The translations under genes were made by a program, and so were the position numbers. A DNA stretch of 64,000 nucleotides from Rhodococcus sp. CH91 (GTDB taxonomy: Bacteria; Actinomycetota; Actinomycetes; Mycobacteriales; Mycobacteriaceae): assembly GCF_022554085.1 (NCBI RefSeq), contig NZ_JAKFYR010000001.1:496001-560000 (forward strand), read 5' to 3'. The notes beneath the pieces were generated by a model, which was given only the letters and a program-made list of their open reading frames with translations, did no database searches and was not told the DNA's origin. Of the stretch, positions 17,063 through 27,309 are shown one piece after another (position 1 is the first letter of the stretch; every line of letters begins with the position of its first letter).

Positions 17063-17575
17063 TCAGGCCGGGTAGTGGTTCTCGACGTTGCGGACGACCT
17101 TGCGCAACAGGTCGGAGAGGGCCTGAATCTCGTCGTCGTCGAGTCCGTCGAGCATCTGCTTCTCGCGCGCCAGGCGCCGCGGGAATTCCTTCTCGACGAG
17201 TGCGCGCCCTTCGTCTGTGAGGGTGAGCAGCACGACGCGGCCGTCGCGCACGAGTCGTTTACGTTCGACGAGGCCGAGTCCGGCGAGTCGTTCGGTGTGC
17301 TTCGTGGTCGACGCACCGGAGATGCCCGTGATGGAGGTGACCTCGCTGGCGCGCAACGGATGATCGCTGCGGGCGAGTGCGCTGAGTACCTCGAATTCGC
17401 TGCGGCTGATGCCGCTCCCCTCGAGTTCCCGATCGAAGTAGGTGAGCGCGAGCGACCCGATGCGGGTGATGCGCCCGATCACGTCGATGGGACGGACGTC
17501 GAGGTCCGGGTACCGGGCGGTCCATCCGAGGCGTACGCGATCGACGTAATCGGGCTGAGGTGTCTCGGAGGGCAT
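17063..17575 (-). CDS. MarR family transcriptional regulator
   Basis: A 170-residue winged-helix regulator. ISRSEFEVLSALARS, ASEVTSITGISGASTTKHTERLAG (recognition helix) and the wing VERKRLVRDGRVVLLTLTDEG follow MarR order; flanking helices form the dimer interface. It is divergent from the FUSC exporter gene with a 70-base, A+T-rich gap, the standard arrangement for a repressor of an aromatic-compound efflux pump. The ligand is probably a small aromatic acid, by analogy only. Confidence 0.88.
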   Translation of the reverse strand: MPSETPQPDYVDRVRLGWTARYPDLDVRPIDVIGRITRIGSLALTYFDRELEGSGISRSEFEVLSALARSDHPLRASEVTSITGISGASTTKHTERLAGLGLVERKRLVRDGRVVLLTLTDEGRALVEKEFPRRLAREKQMLDGLDDDEIQALSDLLRKVVRNVENHYPA

Positions 17576-17645
17576 GTGGCAAGTCTAACTGCAGAAGGAA
17601 AACAACTTCATAGATAATTCACCAGTAAAACAATATGGTGGGTGG
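17576..17645. promoter_or_regulatory. Divergent marR / FUSC promoter region
   Basis: This 70-base gap is much richer in A+T than its surroundings and carries two direct copies of AAAACAA at 17599-17605 and 17627-17633, 28 bases apart, flanking TCATAGATAATTCA. It must hold both promoters and probably the MarR operator, though no clean palindrome was found. Confidence 0.4.
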
Positions 17646-19058
17646 ATGCTTGCCCGCCGACTCGAAGACCGTTCCCGGCTCCGTCACGCCCACGGAGCGC
17701 TCGCGCATTCACTGTCGGCGACCGCGTGGAAGGACGCCCTCGAGGTGCGTCGCGGCGATCCGACCGTGGCCGTCGCGCTCCGTGTGGGGTGCGCGACGCT
17801 GCTCGCTCTCGTCGGCGGCGGTCTGCTCGGTTACGGGCAGGTGGCCGGTTTCGCGGCGCTCGGTGCGCTCACCAGTGCCTTTCTGCGCTACGAACCGTAT
17901 CCGCTTCTGGCGGTACGGCTTCCGTGGATCGGCCTCGGCATCGTCGGGTACACCGCGTTCGGTGCTGCGCTCGGCGCGATGGGCGCTCCGCTGTCGCTGC
18001 AGATCGTCGTGCTCTCGGTGGGATCGGCCGTCGCGTACTGGGTGTTCACGGCATTCTCCTTTGTGGGTCCCGGCCCCGTGATCCTCATCTTCGCGGCGGC
18101 CGGCGCAACCGGTTTCGCCGACGGATGGAATGACGTGGGTCTGGTCGCCGCCGCGGCGGCCATCGGTGCGGCGACAGGATTCGTCGTCGCGATGTTGCCG
18201 GCGCTCTCGCATCCCCACACGCCCGCTCGTCTCGCGGTCGCGCGTGCACTGGCAGCGGTCTCCGCCCTCGAAACCCGAGGTGCCGAAGCGGTTCCCGCCG
18301 CGCGAGGGAGTATCCGGAAGGCCCGCGAGACCGTCGCGCTGAATGCCCCGGGGCGTCCGGATGCCCACGTCCACGAACTGCTCGCCCTGCTCGACGCGGC
18401 CGAAACGGTGCTCGACAACGGGCCGCACGACACCTACCGAGCGCGCCGCGACGACTTCGTCCGATTCGAGGCGGAACTTCGGAAAGCACGACGCGACATC
18501 GAGATTCCGCGTGTCGAGGTCGATGGGCGCCCGGTACTGCCGACACCGCCCGGGTTCGTCCGTGAAGGATGCGGCCGTCTGCTCGACCGTGTCGTTCTGC
18601 TCGGATCGGCCCGGGTGCTCGTCGCGTCGTTGCTCGCCGCGTCGTTCGCCGCGCTGATCGGACTCGATCACCCGCTGTGGGCCGCGATGGGTGCCATGGC
18701 GGCCCTGCAAGGTCTGAACTACCACAACACCGTTCAGCGTGCCATCCAACGTCTGCTCGGAAATGTGGGCGGGGCGATGATCGCTGCCGTGCTGCTGGCC
18801 CTCGACCCGGGCTACTGGCCGGTGGTCGCGGCCGCCGTGCTGTTCCAGACGCTCACCGAACTCACGGTGACCCGGAATTACGGACTCGCCTCGGTCGGGG
18901 TCACGACGATGGCGTTGTTGCTCACCGGTCTCGGTCAGCACGCAGGCCCGGGCATCGCAGTCGACCGGGTGGCGGACACCGTCATCGGTGTGGTCGTCGG
19001 CGTGATCGTCGCTGCGGTCACCATCCGACGCGACGACCGGCACCATCTCGTCGCGTGA
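17646..19058 (+). CDS. FUSC family membrane protein (aromatic acid exporter-like)
   Basis: A 470-residue protein with two hydrophobic blocks of several helices each (about residues 35-170 and 315-455) separated by a soluble helical domain, as in the fusaric acid resistance / aromatic acid exporter superfamily. The second block carries LWAAMGAMAALQGLNYHNTV and GNVGGAMIAAVLLALDPG, typical FUSC_2 signatures. Its ATG at 17646 lies behind GGTGGG. A MarR regulator is divergent from it, which fits inducible efflux of a toxic aromatic compound. The substrate is not known. Confidence 0.85.
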   Translation: MLARRLEDRSRLRHAHGALAHSLSATAWKDALEVRRGDPTVAVALRVGCATLLALVGGGLLGYGQVAGFAALGALTSAFLRYEPYPLLAVRLPWIGLGIVGYTAFGAALGAMGAPLSLQIVVLSVGSAVAYWVFTAFSFVGPGPVILIFAAAGATGFADGWNDVGLVAAAAAIGAATGFVVAMLPALSHPHTPARLAVARALAAVSALETRGAEAVPAARGSIRKARETVALNAPGRPDAHVHELLALLDAAETVLDNGPHDTYRARRDDFVRFEAELRKARRDIEIPRVEVDGRPVLPTPPGFVREGCGRLLDRVVLLGSARVLVASLLAASFAALIGLDHPLWAAMGAMAALQGLNYHNTVQRAIQRLLGNVGGAMIAAVLLALDPGYWPVVAAAVLFQTLTELTVTRNYGLASVGVTTMALLLTGLGQHAGPGIAVDRVADTVIGVVVGVIVAAVTIRRDDRHHLVA

Positions 19059-19117
19059 CGAGACAGCGCCGGTCGTCGGTGAAAATCGTCCGCCCCGGGA
19101 GGCGGCGGTGGTGATGC

Positions 19118-19516
19118 TCAGGAGTGGGCAGCCTCGAACTGTTCGAGGATGTGCCGCGGGATGCGGCCTCGCGAGCTGACGTCGTAACCCTTGTTGCGAG
19201 CCCAATGACGGATCGCGGCGAGTTGCTCCGGAGAGCGCGTGGGCGGAATCGTCTTGTGAGCACCCGACGTCCGGGTGCGGGCCTTCGCCGGAGTCTTCTT
19301 CGGCGTGATCGTGTGAGCGGCCGGACCGTGTTGCGCGGACGCCTTCTCGTGGAGCCACGGGCGGAGTACCGCCAGGAACTTGTCGGCGTTGGATGGCCGA
19401 AGATCGAGTTCGTACTCGTCGTCGTCCACCCTGATTCGGAACGACTGGGCAAGACCGTCCATTATGGGTTGCCCGTCGATATCGTCGAAATACTGGACGC
19501 GCACCTTCTGTGCCAC
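19118..19516 (-). CDS. lsr2: Lsr2 family nucleoid-associated protein
   Basis: A 132-residue Lsr2 protein, an H-NS-like silencer of A+T-rich DNA. It starts at a GTG behind AAGGAG. The N-terminal dimerisation strand region is QKVRVQYFDDIDG, a linker rich in Lys, Thr and Ala follows, and the C-terminal DNA-binding domain contains IRHWARNKGYDVSSRGRIP, with the AT-hook-like RGR. The linker is a little longer than in the mycobacterial protein. Rhodococci often carry several Lsr2 copies; whether this is the main one cannot be told. Confidence 0.92.
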   Translation of the reverse strand: MAQKVRVQYFDDIDGQPIMDGLAQSFRIRVDDDEYELDLRPSNADKFLAVLRPWLHEKASAQHGPAAHTITPKKTPAKARTRTSGAHKTIPPTRSPEQLAAIRHWARNKGYDVSSRGRIPRHILEQFEAAHS

Positions 19517-19555
19517 GCTTTATCTCCTTGTCCCCGAACTTGTGCGCCGTCGACG

Positions 19556-20650
19556 CTAGTTCTTACTCGGGGGTAGGTTCAAGTCGCGAATGTACGATCC
19601 GACCCGCTCGACGAAGTGGTCGAAGAACTCGGCCGGGCGTGTACCCGCCACGATATCGGCGTTCGGCGCCCGCTTCCACATACCCGACCGGTCGGCCACC
19701 GTCGTGCCACGGGTGAGGCGGCCGTCGAGTTCGACGTCGACCGTCGCGGGCCGCGTCGTGTAGGGCACCGCTCCGAGCGCGACCGCGGCGGCGAAGGGGT
19801 CGTGCACGTGCGCGAGGAATCCGATGCCCTGATCACGATGGAACTCCATGTAGAAGCGCAGCGCGTCGGTGATGTGGCGGACAAGGGGCGCCTCGGCCGT
19901 CGACCGTGTCCCGCGCGGGGCGTCCGGTGAGAGTTCCCCGGAGGGTGCCAGGCCGACGATCTCCGCGATGCGGGAGACGTGCTCGGGATACATTTCGATC
20001 GACTCCGTGACATCCAGCGGGCACACGATCGGCCGTCTCTCCGGAGGCACGATCGAGAATGCGTCGAACACGACCTTGGCGGCTTCCGGATCCACCGCGA
20101 CATTCCACTCCGAGGTGGGTGTGGTGTTACCGGGGTGGTGGAAGCAGCCGCCCATGATCACGAGGCGATGCAACCGCAACGGCAGGTCGGGGTCGATACG
20201 GAGCGCGAGCGCGAGGTTGGTGAGCGGTCCGGTGACGAGTCCGGTCAGTTCTCCCGGCTGTTCACGGGTGAGTTCGACCCACGCTTCGGCGGCGGACCGG
20301 GCCGATCGTGACCGCGAGGGTGGGGGCAGCTCCGCATAGCCGACACCCTGCGGGCCGTGGGTGTCCTCCGTCGTCATCAAGGGTGCGACCAGGGGAAGCT
20401 GCGAACCGGCTGCCACTTCGATGTCGGGCCGGCCGCACACTTCCAGCCAGGACAGGGTGTTGACGGTGACCTGGTCCACGGGCACGTTTCCCGCCGTGCA
20501 CAGTGCGGCGGCGATCTCGGCGTCGGGACTCGCCACCAGGTAGAGCAGGGCGAGGGCGTCGTCGATGCCGGTGTCGACATCGACGATCAGGCGAGTTCGC
20601 GTGGGCGTCGCATCGGGTTCGTGTACGTGCACGGTCCCATCTTGGAGCAT
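19556..20650 (-). CDS. Inosine-uridine-type nucleoside hydrolase
   Basis: A 364-residue nucleoside N-ribohydrolase. The diagnostic Ca2+-binding cluster DVDTGIDDALAL is at residues 24-35, just inside the N-terminus, and the AAGSQLPL, GPLTNLAL and EWNVAVDPEAA motifs (the last binding ribose and calcium) follow in family order. It releases a base from a ribonucleoside in purine or pyrimidine salvage. The ATG at 20650 is used; a GTG at codon 7 is possible. It is divergent from the thioesterase gene across only 41 bases. Confidence 0.87.
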   Translation of the reverse strand: MLQDGTVHVHEPDATPTRTRLIVDVDTGIDDALALLYLVASPDAEIAAALCTAGNVPVDQVTVNTLSWLEVCGRPDIEVAAGSQLPLVAPLMTTEDTHGPQGVGYAELPPPSRSRSARSAAEAWVELTREQPGELTGLVTGPLTNLALALRIDPDLPLRLHRLVIMGGCFHHPGNTTPTSEWNVAVDPEAAKVVFDAFSIVPPERRPIVCPLDVTESIEMYPEHVSRIAEIVGLAPSGELSPDAPRGTRSTAEAPLVRHITDALRFYMEFHRDQGIGFLAHVHDPFAAAVALGAVPYTTRPATVDVELDGRLTRGTTVADRSGMWKRAPNADIVAGTRPAEFFDHFVERVGSYIRDLNLPPSKN

Positions 20651-20691
20651 CCCGATGACCGCGCTGTGGCCGGTGCTGGGAGAATCCTCGG

Positions 20692-21498
20692 ATGCACGAG
20701 CGCAAGGACCGCGGTTATTTCACCGAGGACGACGGTGTCTACCTGCCGACGAAGTATGCGGCCAGCCCCTGGTCGGACAAGATGCTCAACGGGCCGTGCG
20801 TGAGCGGTCTGGTGGCACGCGAACTCGAGATGAGCCATGCCGTCGAGGGTTTCGTTCCCTCCCGGTTCACGCTCGATCTCTTCAGGCCGGTACGCAACGA
20901 GCCCATCACCTTCACCACGACCCGCGTGCGCGACGGCAACCGTATCCGGGTCGCCGACGCGAACCTGATGCAGGCCGGCGAGATCTCGGCGCGCGCGACA
21001 CTGACCTTCCTGCGCACGTCGGCACCGCCTCCCGGTTCGGTGTGGACGCGAGGTGAGTCCCCCACCCCGCCGCCCGCCCACCTCGAACGACAGCCCGGCC
21101 CGCTCGAATTCTCCTCGTGGTACGGCAGCGACGGACCGGGTTGGACGCGGGTGCGTTCGGAACATCAGAACGCCGCCCGCAAACGCCTGTGGTCGCGGCA
21201 GCTGCCGATCATCGTCGGTGAGGAGATGTCGCCCTTCGTCAACACCGCGACCGTGGGTGAGGGCACCTCCTTCGTGACCAACTGGTCGGACAAGGGGGTC
21301 GGTTACATCAACTCCGACGTCACCCTTGCGCTGTCCCGGCTGCCGGAGGGGCCCGAGGTGGGAATCGAAGCCGACAATCACATCAGCAGCGAGGGCATCG
21401 CCGTCGGCACCGCCGTGTTGTTCGACCGTCTCGGCGCCTTCGGTACCGGCGTGGTCACCGCCCTCGCGAACGCGCACCGGCAGGTGGACTTCGGCTGA
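20692..21498 (+). CDS. TesB-like double hot-dog acyl-CoA thioesterase family protein
   Basis: A 268-residue double hot-dog protein. The N-terminal half has PWSDKMLNGPCVSGLVAREL and FTLDLFRPVRNEPITF, typical of the thioesterase-like superfamily found in mycobacteria and rhodococci, and the C-terminal half has FVTNWSDKGVGYINSDVT followed by GIEADNHISSEGIAVGTAV. Members hydrolyse acyl-CoA or act as dehydratases. It is followed after 37 bases by a cyclase-family gene, so a small operon is likely. Substrate unknown. Confidence 0.75.
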   Translation: MHERKDRGYFTEDDGVYLPTKYAASPWSDKMLNGPCVSGLVARELEMSHAVEGFVPSRFTLDLFRPVRNEPITFTTTRVRDGNRIRVADANLMQAGEISARATLTFLRTSAPPPGSVWTRGESPTPPPAHLERQPGPLEFSSWYGSDGPGWTRVRSEHQNAARKRLWSRQLPIIVGEEMSPFVNTATVGEGTSFVTNWSDKGVGYINSDVTLALSRLPEGPEVGIEADNHISSEGIAVGTAVLFDRLGAFGTGVVTALANAHRQVDFG

Positions 21499-21535
21499 CG
21501 GCCGGCGGTATCGACGGGCGATTAGCATCGACGTC

Positions 21536-22186
21536 ATGCGTGTGCGGCGGATCGTCGACCTGACCCACGTCGTCTCGCCGGATATCCAGGTCTATCCGGG
21601 AGATCCGGCGCCGACGTTCACCCCGCACGCCACCCTCGGCGCCGACGGGTTCGAGCTGACGCGGATCGACATGGGATCGCAGACCGGCACGCACGTCGAC
21701 GCGCCCCGGCACGTGCGCCGCGGTGGCGCCGCGATCGATGCGGTGGCGCCGGAGGTCTTCGTGGGCCGCGGTGTCGTGCTGGATGTACGGGCGGGTGCCG
21801 GACCTGGTGCGCTCGTCGGCCCGGACCTGTGGGGGGAGTGCGCGCTCGGCCCCGGCGACATCGCGCTGGTGCTGACCGGATGGTCGCAGTATTTCGGGAC
21901 CGATCACTACTTCGAACATCCGGCGCTGAGCGTCGGCGCGTGCCGGTGGCTGCTCGACCGTGGGGTCCGGGCGATCGGTATCGACGCGCCGAGCGTGGAT
22001 CCCACCGGCGGCGAACTGCTCGCAGCACATCACGTGCTCGCCGAGGCGGGCGCGATCATCTGCGAGAATCTGCGCAACCTCGAGGAGGTCGACTTCGCGG
22101 ACCCTCTCGTGTCGTTGCTGCCGATCCCGTTCGCCGGCGCCGACGGAGCGCCGGTGAGGGCCGTCGCGATGGATGTCGAGAACTGA
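21536..22186 (+). CDS. Cyclase family protein (kynurenine formamidase-like)
   Basis: A 216-residue metal-dependent hydrolase of the cyclase / KynB family, starting at the ATG at 21536. The metal-binding signature SQTGTHVDAPRH gives His53, Asp55 and His59, and a later AAHHVLAEAGAIICENL supplies the fourth ligand region and an acid. The VDLTHVVSPDIQVYPGDP start is typical. The family includes N-formylkynurenine formamidase, isatin hydrolase and polyketide cyclases; no kynurenine genes are nearby, so the substrate stays open. Confidence 0.85.
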   Translation: MRVRRIVDLTHVVSPDIQVYPGDPAPTFTPHATLGADGFELTRIDMGSQTGTHVDAPRHVRRGGAAIDAVAPEVFVGRGVVLDVRAGAGPGALVGPDLWGECALGPGDIALVLTGWSQYFGTDHYFEHPALSVGACRWLLDRGVRAIGIDAPSVDPTGGELLAAHHVLAEAGAIICENLRNLEEVDFADPLVSLLPIPFAGADGAPVRAVAMDVEN

Positions 22187-22205
22187 CCCGCAGCAACGAC
22201 TTCCG

Positions 22206-23003
22206 TCAGTCGAGGATGTCGCGGACCTCGGTGTCCTCACGTCCGGCGAGGACGAGCTCCCGTGCCGTGGCCATGTGTTTCTGCCAGTGTGCGAAGGCAC
22301 CCTCGCCGTCGCGCGCACGCAGGAGGCGGATGAGCTTGCGCTGGGAGCGGACGAACAGCCTGTAATGGTCCTCGTACTTCTCCGCGTCGCGCTGCATGCT
22401 CTCGCGTGTGACGTTCGTGGTGTGCCGTTCGTAGATCTCGTGCAGCATCCCGGCGATCAGTGCCAGCGAGGCATTGCCGGCGAGCTGCACCATGCGGAGA
22501 TGGAACAGTGCGGCCGCCTGCCCGAAGGTGCCGTCGGCGAACGACGACGGAATGGTCTCGTCCACGAGACGCTCGAGTTCGTCGAATGCCTCCTCGTTGC
22601 CGGTCTCCGCCAGCAGCCGTGCGGCGGCGGGTTCGACGGCCTCCCGCGCGACGTAGACGTCCGAGACGGTGGCGCCGGCGAGTTCGAGCAGCAGGGAGGC
22701 CGGCCGGGCCACGACCTCGGGACCCGGGACGCAGATGCGTGCGCCCGATCGCGATCCGCGACGTACCTCGACGAGCCGCTCGGCCTCGAGGACACGGACC
22801 GCTTCGCGCAGCGTCGGCCGGCTCACCGAGAAGTGCTCCATGAGCGACGCCTCGTGCGGAAGGTGGTCGCCGTCCTTCAGTTCCCCGTCGATGATCATCC
22901 GGCGAAGTTTGCGGGCCACCAGTTCGGCGGTCTTCGGGGTCCGGATCGCTCGACCCCCCAGGGAACGGGCGTCGAATCCGGGTGCCAACACTTCGTCGCT
23001 CAC
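22206..23003 (-). CDS. FadR-subfamily GntR transcriptional regulator
   Basis: A 265-residue regulator; the GTG at 23003 is chosen because GGAGG lies just upstream on the minus strand, although the frame stays open to 23201. The N-terminal winged helix reads LPHEASLMEHFSVSRPTLRE AVRVLE in GntR order, and the C-terminal FCD sensor domain has FHLRMVQLAGN and a final helix DGEGAFAHWQKHM with a metal-type His. It is divergent from the acyl-CoA island beginning at 23182, with palindromes in the gap, so it is the best local candidate to control that island in response to an acyl-CoA or organic acid. Confidence 0.87.
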   Translation of the reverse strand: MSDEVLAPGFDARSLGGRAIRTPKTAELVARKLRRMIIDGELKDGDHLPHEASLMEHFSVSRPTLREAVRVLEAERLVEVRRGSRSGARICVPGPEVVARPASLLLELAGATVSDVYVAREAVEPAAARLLAETGNEEAFDELERLVDETIPSSFADGTFGQAAALFHLRMVQLAGNASLALIAGMLHEIYERHTTNVTRESMQRDAEKYEDHYRLFVRSQRKLIRLLRARDGEGAFAHWQKHMATARELVLAGREDTEVRDILD

Positions 23004-23124
23004 GGGAACGCCTCCTGCTCCGAGCTGACTTCGACTACTTGGTGAAAGTTCCGGGCCCATCGTACTCACAGGTAACCGGCTGCTGCGGCCCGGCGTGAGG
23101 CGGCGAACGCGCTTGCTGATGCTC

Positions 23125-24168
<1,044 letters not shown>

Positions 24169-24176
24169 GGAAACCG

Positions 24177-24962
24177 ATGTCACCACGAACCGGCACCGCG
24201 GACGACGACCGGACCGGCAATGCGCCTCTGCTGGTCGAGCGCCAGGGCAGCGTCACCGTTCTCACCCTCGACCGGCCCGAGCGCCGCAACGCGATCGATC
24301 GTGCGATGCGGAAGGCGCTGAAGAAGGAACTCTGGCGCGCCGACGCAGACGACGAGGTGAACGTCGTCGTCCTCACAGGAGCCGGCACTTCCTTCTGTGC
24401 GGGTGTCGATCTGCCCGAGGCACTGTCGGGTCCCCCTCCCGCCGCGGAGGGGCCGACCCCCACACACGTGCTGCGTGGCATCTCCAAGCCCGTCATCGCT
24501 GCGGTCAACGGTCCCTGTTACACCGGCGGTTACGAACTCGCGGTGAACTGTTCGTTCATCATCGCGTCGGAGCGTGCCGAATTCGCCGACACGCACGCGC
24601 AGATCGGCCTCCTCAACGGTTGGGGCGGGAGCGCGATGCTGCCCCGGATGGTCGGTCTGCCCGCCGCGATCCAGTTCATCCTCTCCGGGGAACCGATCGA
24701 CGGTGCGACGGCCGCGCGCATCGGACTCGCGAACGAGGTCGTCCCGCACGACGAACTCATGGCTCGCAGCCTGGCCGTCGCCCATCGGATCGCGGCGGGC
24801 CATCCCGGTGCGATCCGGCGGATGCTCCGATTGCTCAAGGAAGGTGCGGGTACTTCGCTCGCGCACGCCCTCGCACTCGAATCCGAAGCCGCGGCGACCT
24901 ATCGCGCCGACGGTGCCGACATCGGCGCCCGCTACGCCCGGCGCCGGTCGCAGTCCGACTGA
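24177..24962 (+). CDS. Enoyl-CoA hydratase/isomerase family protein with altered active site
   Basis: A 261-residue crotonase starting at the ATG at 24177, five bases behind GAGGAAA. The oxyanion-hole segments AGTSFCAGVDL and NGPCYTGGYELAV are normal. Aligned without gaps to rat mitochondrial enoyl-CoA hydratase, the two catalytic glutamates (144 and 164 there) are replaced by His140 and Gln166. Plain hydration of enoyl-CoA is therefore doubtful; isomerase, retro-aldol or hydrolytic ring-opening chemistry, as known for other crotonases, is more likely. It follows the NMO-like gene by eight bases, so both are one transcript. Confidence 0.83.
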   Translation: MSPRTGTADDDRTGNAPLLVERQGSVTVLTLDRPERRNAIDRAMRKALKKELWRADADDEVNVVVLTGAGTSFCAGVDLPEALSGPPPAAEGPTPTHVLRGISKPVIAAVNGPCYTGGYELAVNCSFIIASERAEFADTHAQIGLLNGWGGSAMLPRMVGLPAAIQFILSGEPIDGATAARIGLANEVVPHDELMARSLAVAHRIAAGHPGAIRRMLRLLKEGAGTSLAHALALESEAAATYRADGADIGARYARRRSQSD

Positions 24963-25011
24963 GACACAGCCGGTTTCCGGTCCGAACTGCAACACTCACC
25001 TGGGAGGTGAC

Positions 25012-27309
25012 GTGGAGGAAGGCAAGTCCACGGTGACACTCGAATCCGGTGCGCACAGCGACTGGCGCCCGCGACTGACCGCTCTGCTCGAGGACTACCG
25101 GCGGCGTCCCCGCCCCGAGACGTCGCGGGCACGCTTCGACGCCGCGATCGCATGGCAGTCCGAACTCGTCGACCACGGCCTCGCGGCCCCCGGATGGCCC
25201 GAAGAGGCCGGCGGCATGGGGCTGCCGCTCGAGGATCAGCTCGACTACTACCGGGCGATCACCGAGGCCGGGGCACCGCGACATCCGTGCCCGCTGTCGT
25301 TCATCGTCGCACCGACGATCATCGTCCACGGCACCGCCGAACAGAAACAGCGCTTCCTCGAGCCCCTGTTGCGCGCCGAGGAGTTCTGGTGCCAAGGGTT
25401 CTCGGAGCCCGGCGCCGGCAGCGACCTCGCCTCGCTGTCCACGCGCGCCGTCCGGGACGGGGACGTGTACCGGGTCACCGGCAGCAAGATCTGGACGACG
25501 ATGGCCGACCGTGCCGACTGGATCTTCACCCTCGTGCGCACCGGCCCGCCCGGGCGAGCCACGGCGGGCATCACCTATCTGCTCGTCCCGATGGACTCGC
25601 CCGGTATCGAGGTGCGCCCCCTGCGCGACGCCGCAGGCGGGCACCATTTCGCCCAGGTCTTCTTCGACGATGTCGAGGTCGCGGTGGAGAACCGGGTGGG
25701 GGAGGAAGGACAGGGATGGTCGATCATGCGCACCTCGCTCGGTCACGAGCGAGCCACCGCCTTCCTTGCGGACGAGTTCCGGTACCGGTCGACCGTGGAC
25801 AAGGTCTTCCGCCTCGCCGTGAACCGCGGATACGCGCAGGATCCGCTGATCCGGCAGGAACTCGCGACCATCGAGACCGGAGTACGCGAGATCACAACGA
25901 ACAGTGCACGTGCTCTGGATGCCGTTCTCGCAGGGCGTGATCCGGGAGGAGTCGCGTCGATCAACCGTCTGGTGAAAGCCGAATTCGAGCAGCACCTGCA
26001 CCGTGTCGCCCTGAGGCTGACCGGCTCGGCGGCCGTTCTGGGCACCCGCTCGGAGGGTGTCGTGGAGAAGGGCCGCTGGACCTACGGATATCTCATGTCC
26101 CGGGCCGCGACCATCGGGGCGGGGACTTCGGAGATCCAGCGGAACACGATCGCCGAGAACGTCCTCGGTCTTCCCTCGCACAGAGGAGAGGGCACCCGGG
26201 AACCGGCCGTCGTGCCGGGGCACCCACTCTCCCCACCGGCAGCGGGCGAGGACGATCTCCGTACGATCCTGCGCGACATCCTCTCCCGGAAGGTGGATCT
26301 CGGGGGTCTCACCCGAGCCGATTCATCCGGTGGATACGACGACGAATTGTGGTCGACCCTGGTCGGTTTCGGACTCCCGGGACTCTCGGCTCCCGAGGAG
26401 ATCGGCGGTGGTGGGCAGTCTCTGCGGATGCTGTGTGTCGCCGTCGAGGAGATCGGATTCCATCTCGGAGCCGTGCCTCTCGTCCCCTGTGCCGTCGCGC
26501 TCGAGATCCTGGTCGCGGCAGGTGCGGACGAGCCGGCGCGGCGGGTCGTCGAGGGTGTTCCCGCTGCGTTCGTCGCGGCCGTCACCGATCCCGGCTGGGA
26601 CATCGCGGCGGCGCCCGTGCTGCGCGACGGACGGCTCACCGGCCGTGTCGAGCGCGTCGCGGGAGCGCCGACCGCCGAGGTGCTCGTGGTTCCGGCGAAG
26701 GACGGTGCCACCGGGGAGACCGTACTGCTCTCGGTCGACCGGTCCGAAGTGACCGTCACCGAGCAGGATTCGATCGATCCGACGGCGACCGTCGGCATCG
26801 TCTCGTTCGAGGATGCCGCCGCGACCGTGCTCGCCTCGGGTGTCCGGGCCGACACCGTGCTCGGGTCGGTGTTCCGGGCGGCCGAGCTGCTGGTCGCCGC
26901 GGACGCAGTGGGCGTCGCGAACCGGGCTCTGGCGATGGCGGTGGAGTGGGCGAGGCAGCGCGAACAGTTCGGCCGCCCGATCGGCTCCTACCAGGCGATC
27001 TCGCATCGCTGCGCCGATATGCTCGTCGCTGCCGAGGGGGCACGCGGCCTGGTGCTGTCGGCAGCCGACGACGACCGGCAGGATCCGGGCACGAGTGTGG
27101 CGGTGCACTTGGCGACCGCGGCAGCACTGCGGTCCGCGGTGACCAACTCGGAGGCGTGCATCCAGATCCACGGCGGTATCGGGTTCACCTGGGAGCATCC
27201 CGCACATCTGCTGCTCCGCCGGGCGATCGCCGACGAGGCCCGCATCGCGCGTCCGGACGCCTTGCGGGACCTCGCCGTGGAGGAAGTCGTGGCCGGCTTC
27301 TCGTGCTAG
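25012..27309 (+). CDS. Double-length acyl-CoA dehydrogenase fusion (large-half first)
   Basis: A 765-residue protein with two acyl-CoA dehydrogenase domains. The GTG at 25012 follows GGGAGG; the open frame further upstream overlaps the crotonase gene. Domain 1 (about residues 1-390) has the FAD loop SEPGAGSDLASLSTRAV and ends with GAGTSEIQRNTIAENVLGLP. Domain 2 (about 415-765) has VEWARQREQFGRPIGSYQAI and QIHGGIGFTWEH. In steroid side-chain catabolism these two types are separate subunits of heterotetramers; here they are fused. It oxidises a bulky acyl-CoA to the enoyl-CoA, by family. Its stop overlaps the convergent gene's stop within the bases CTAG. Confidence 0.85.
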   Translation: MEEGKSTVTLESGAHSDWRPRLTALLEDYRRRPRPETSRARFDAAIAWQSELVDHGLAAPGWPEEAGGMGLPLEDQLDYYRAITEAGAPRHPCPLSFIVAPTIIVHGTAEQKQRFLEPLLRAEEFWCQGFSEPGAGSDLASLSTRAVRDGDVYRVTGSKIWTTMADRADWIFTLVRTGPPGRATAGITYLLVPMDSPGIEVRPLRDAAGGHHFAQVFFDDVEVAVENRVGEEGQGWSIMRTSLGHERATAFLADEFRYRSTVDKVFRLAVNRGYAQDPLIRQELATIETGVREITTNSARALDAVLAGRDPGGVASINRLVKAEFEQHLHRVALRLTGSAAVLGTRSEGVVEKGRWTYGYLMSRAATIGAGTSEIQRNTIAENVLGLPSHRGEGTREPAVVPGHPLSPPAAGEDDLRTILRDILSRKVDLGGLTRADSSGGYDDELWSTLVGFGLPGLSAPEEIGGGGQSLRMLCVAVEEIGFHLGAVPLVPCAVALEILVAAGADEPARRVVEGVPAAFVAAVTDPGWDIAAAPVLRDGRLTGRVERVAGAPTAEVLVVPAKDGATGETVLLSVDRSEVTVTEQDSIDPTATVGIVSFEDAAATVLASGVRADTVLGSVFRAAELLVAADAVGVANRALAMAVEWARQREQFGRPIGSYQAISHRCADMLVAAEGARGLVLSAADDDRQDPGTSVAVHLATAAALRSAVTNSEACIQIHGGIGFTWEHPAHLLLRRAIADEARIARPDALRDLAVEEVVAGFSC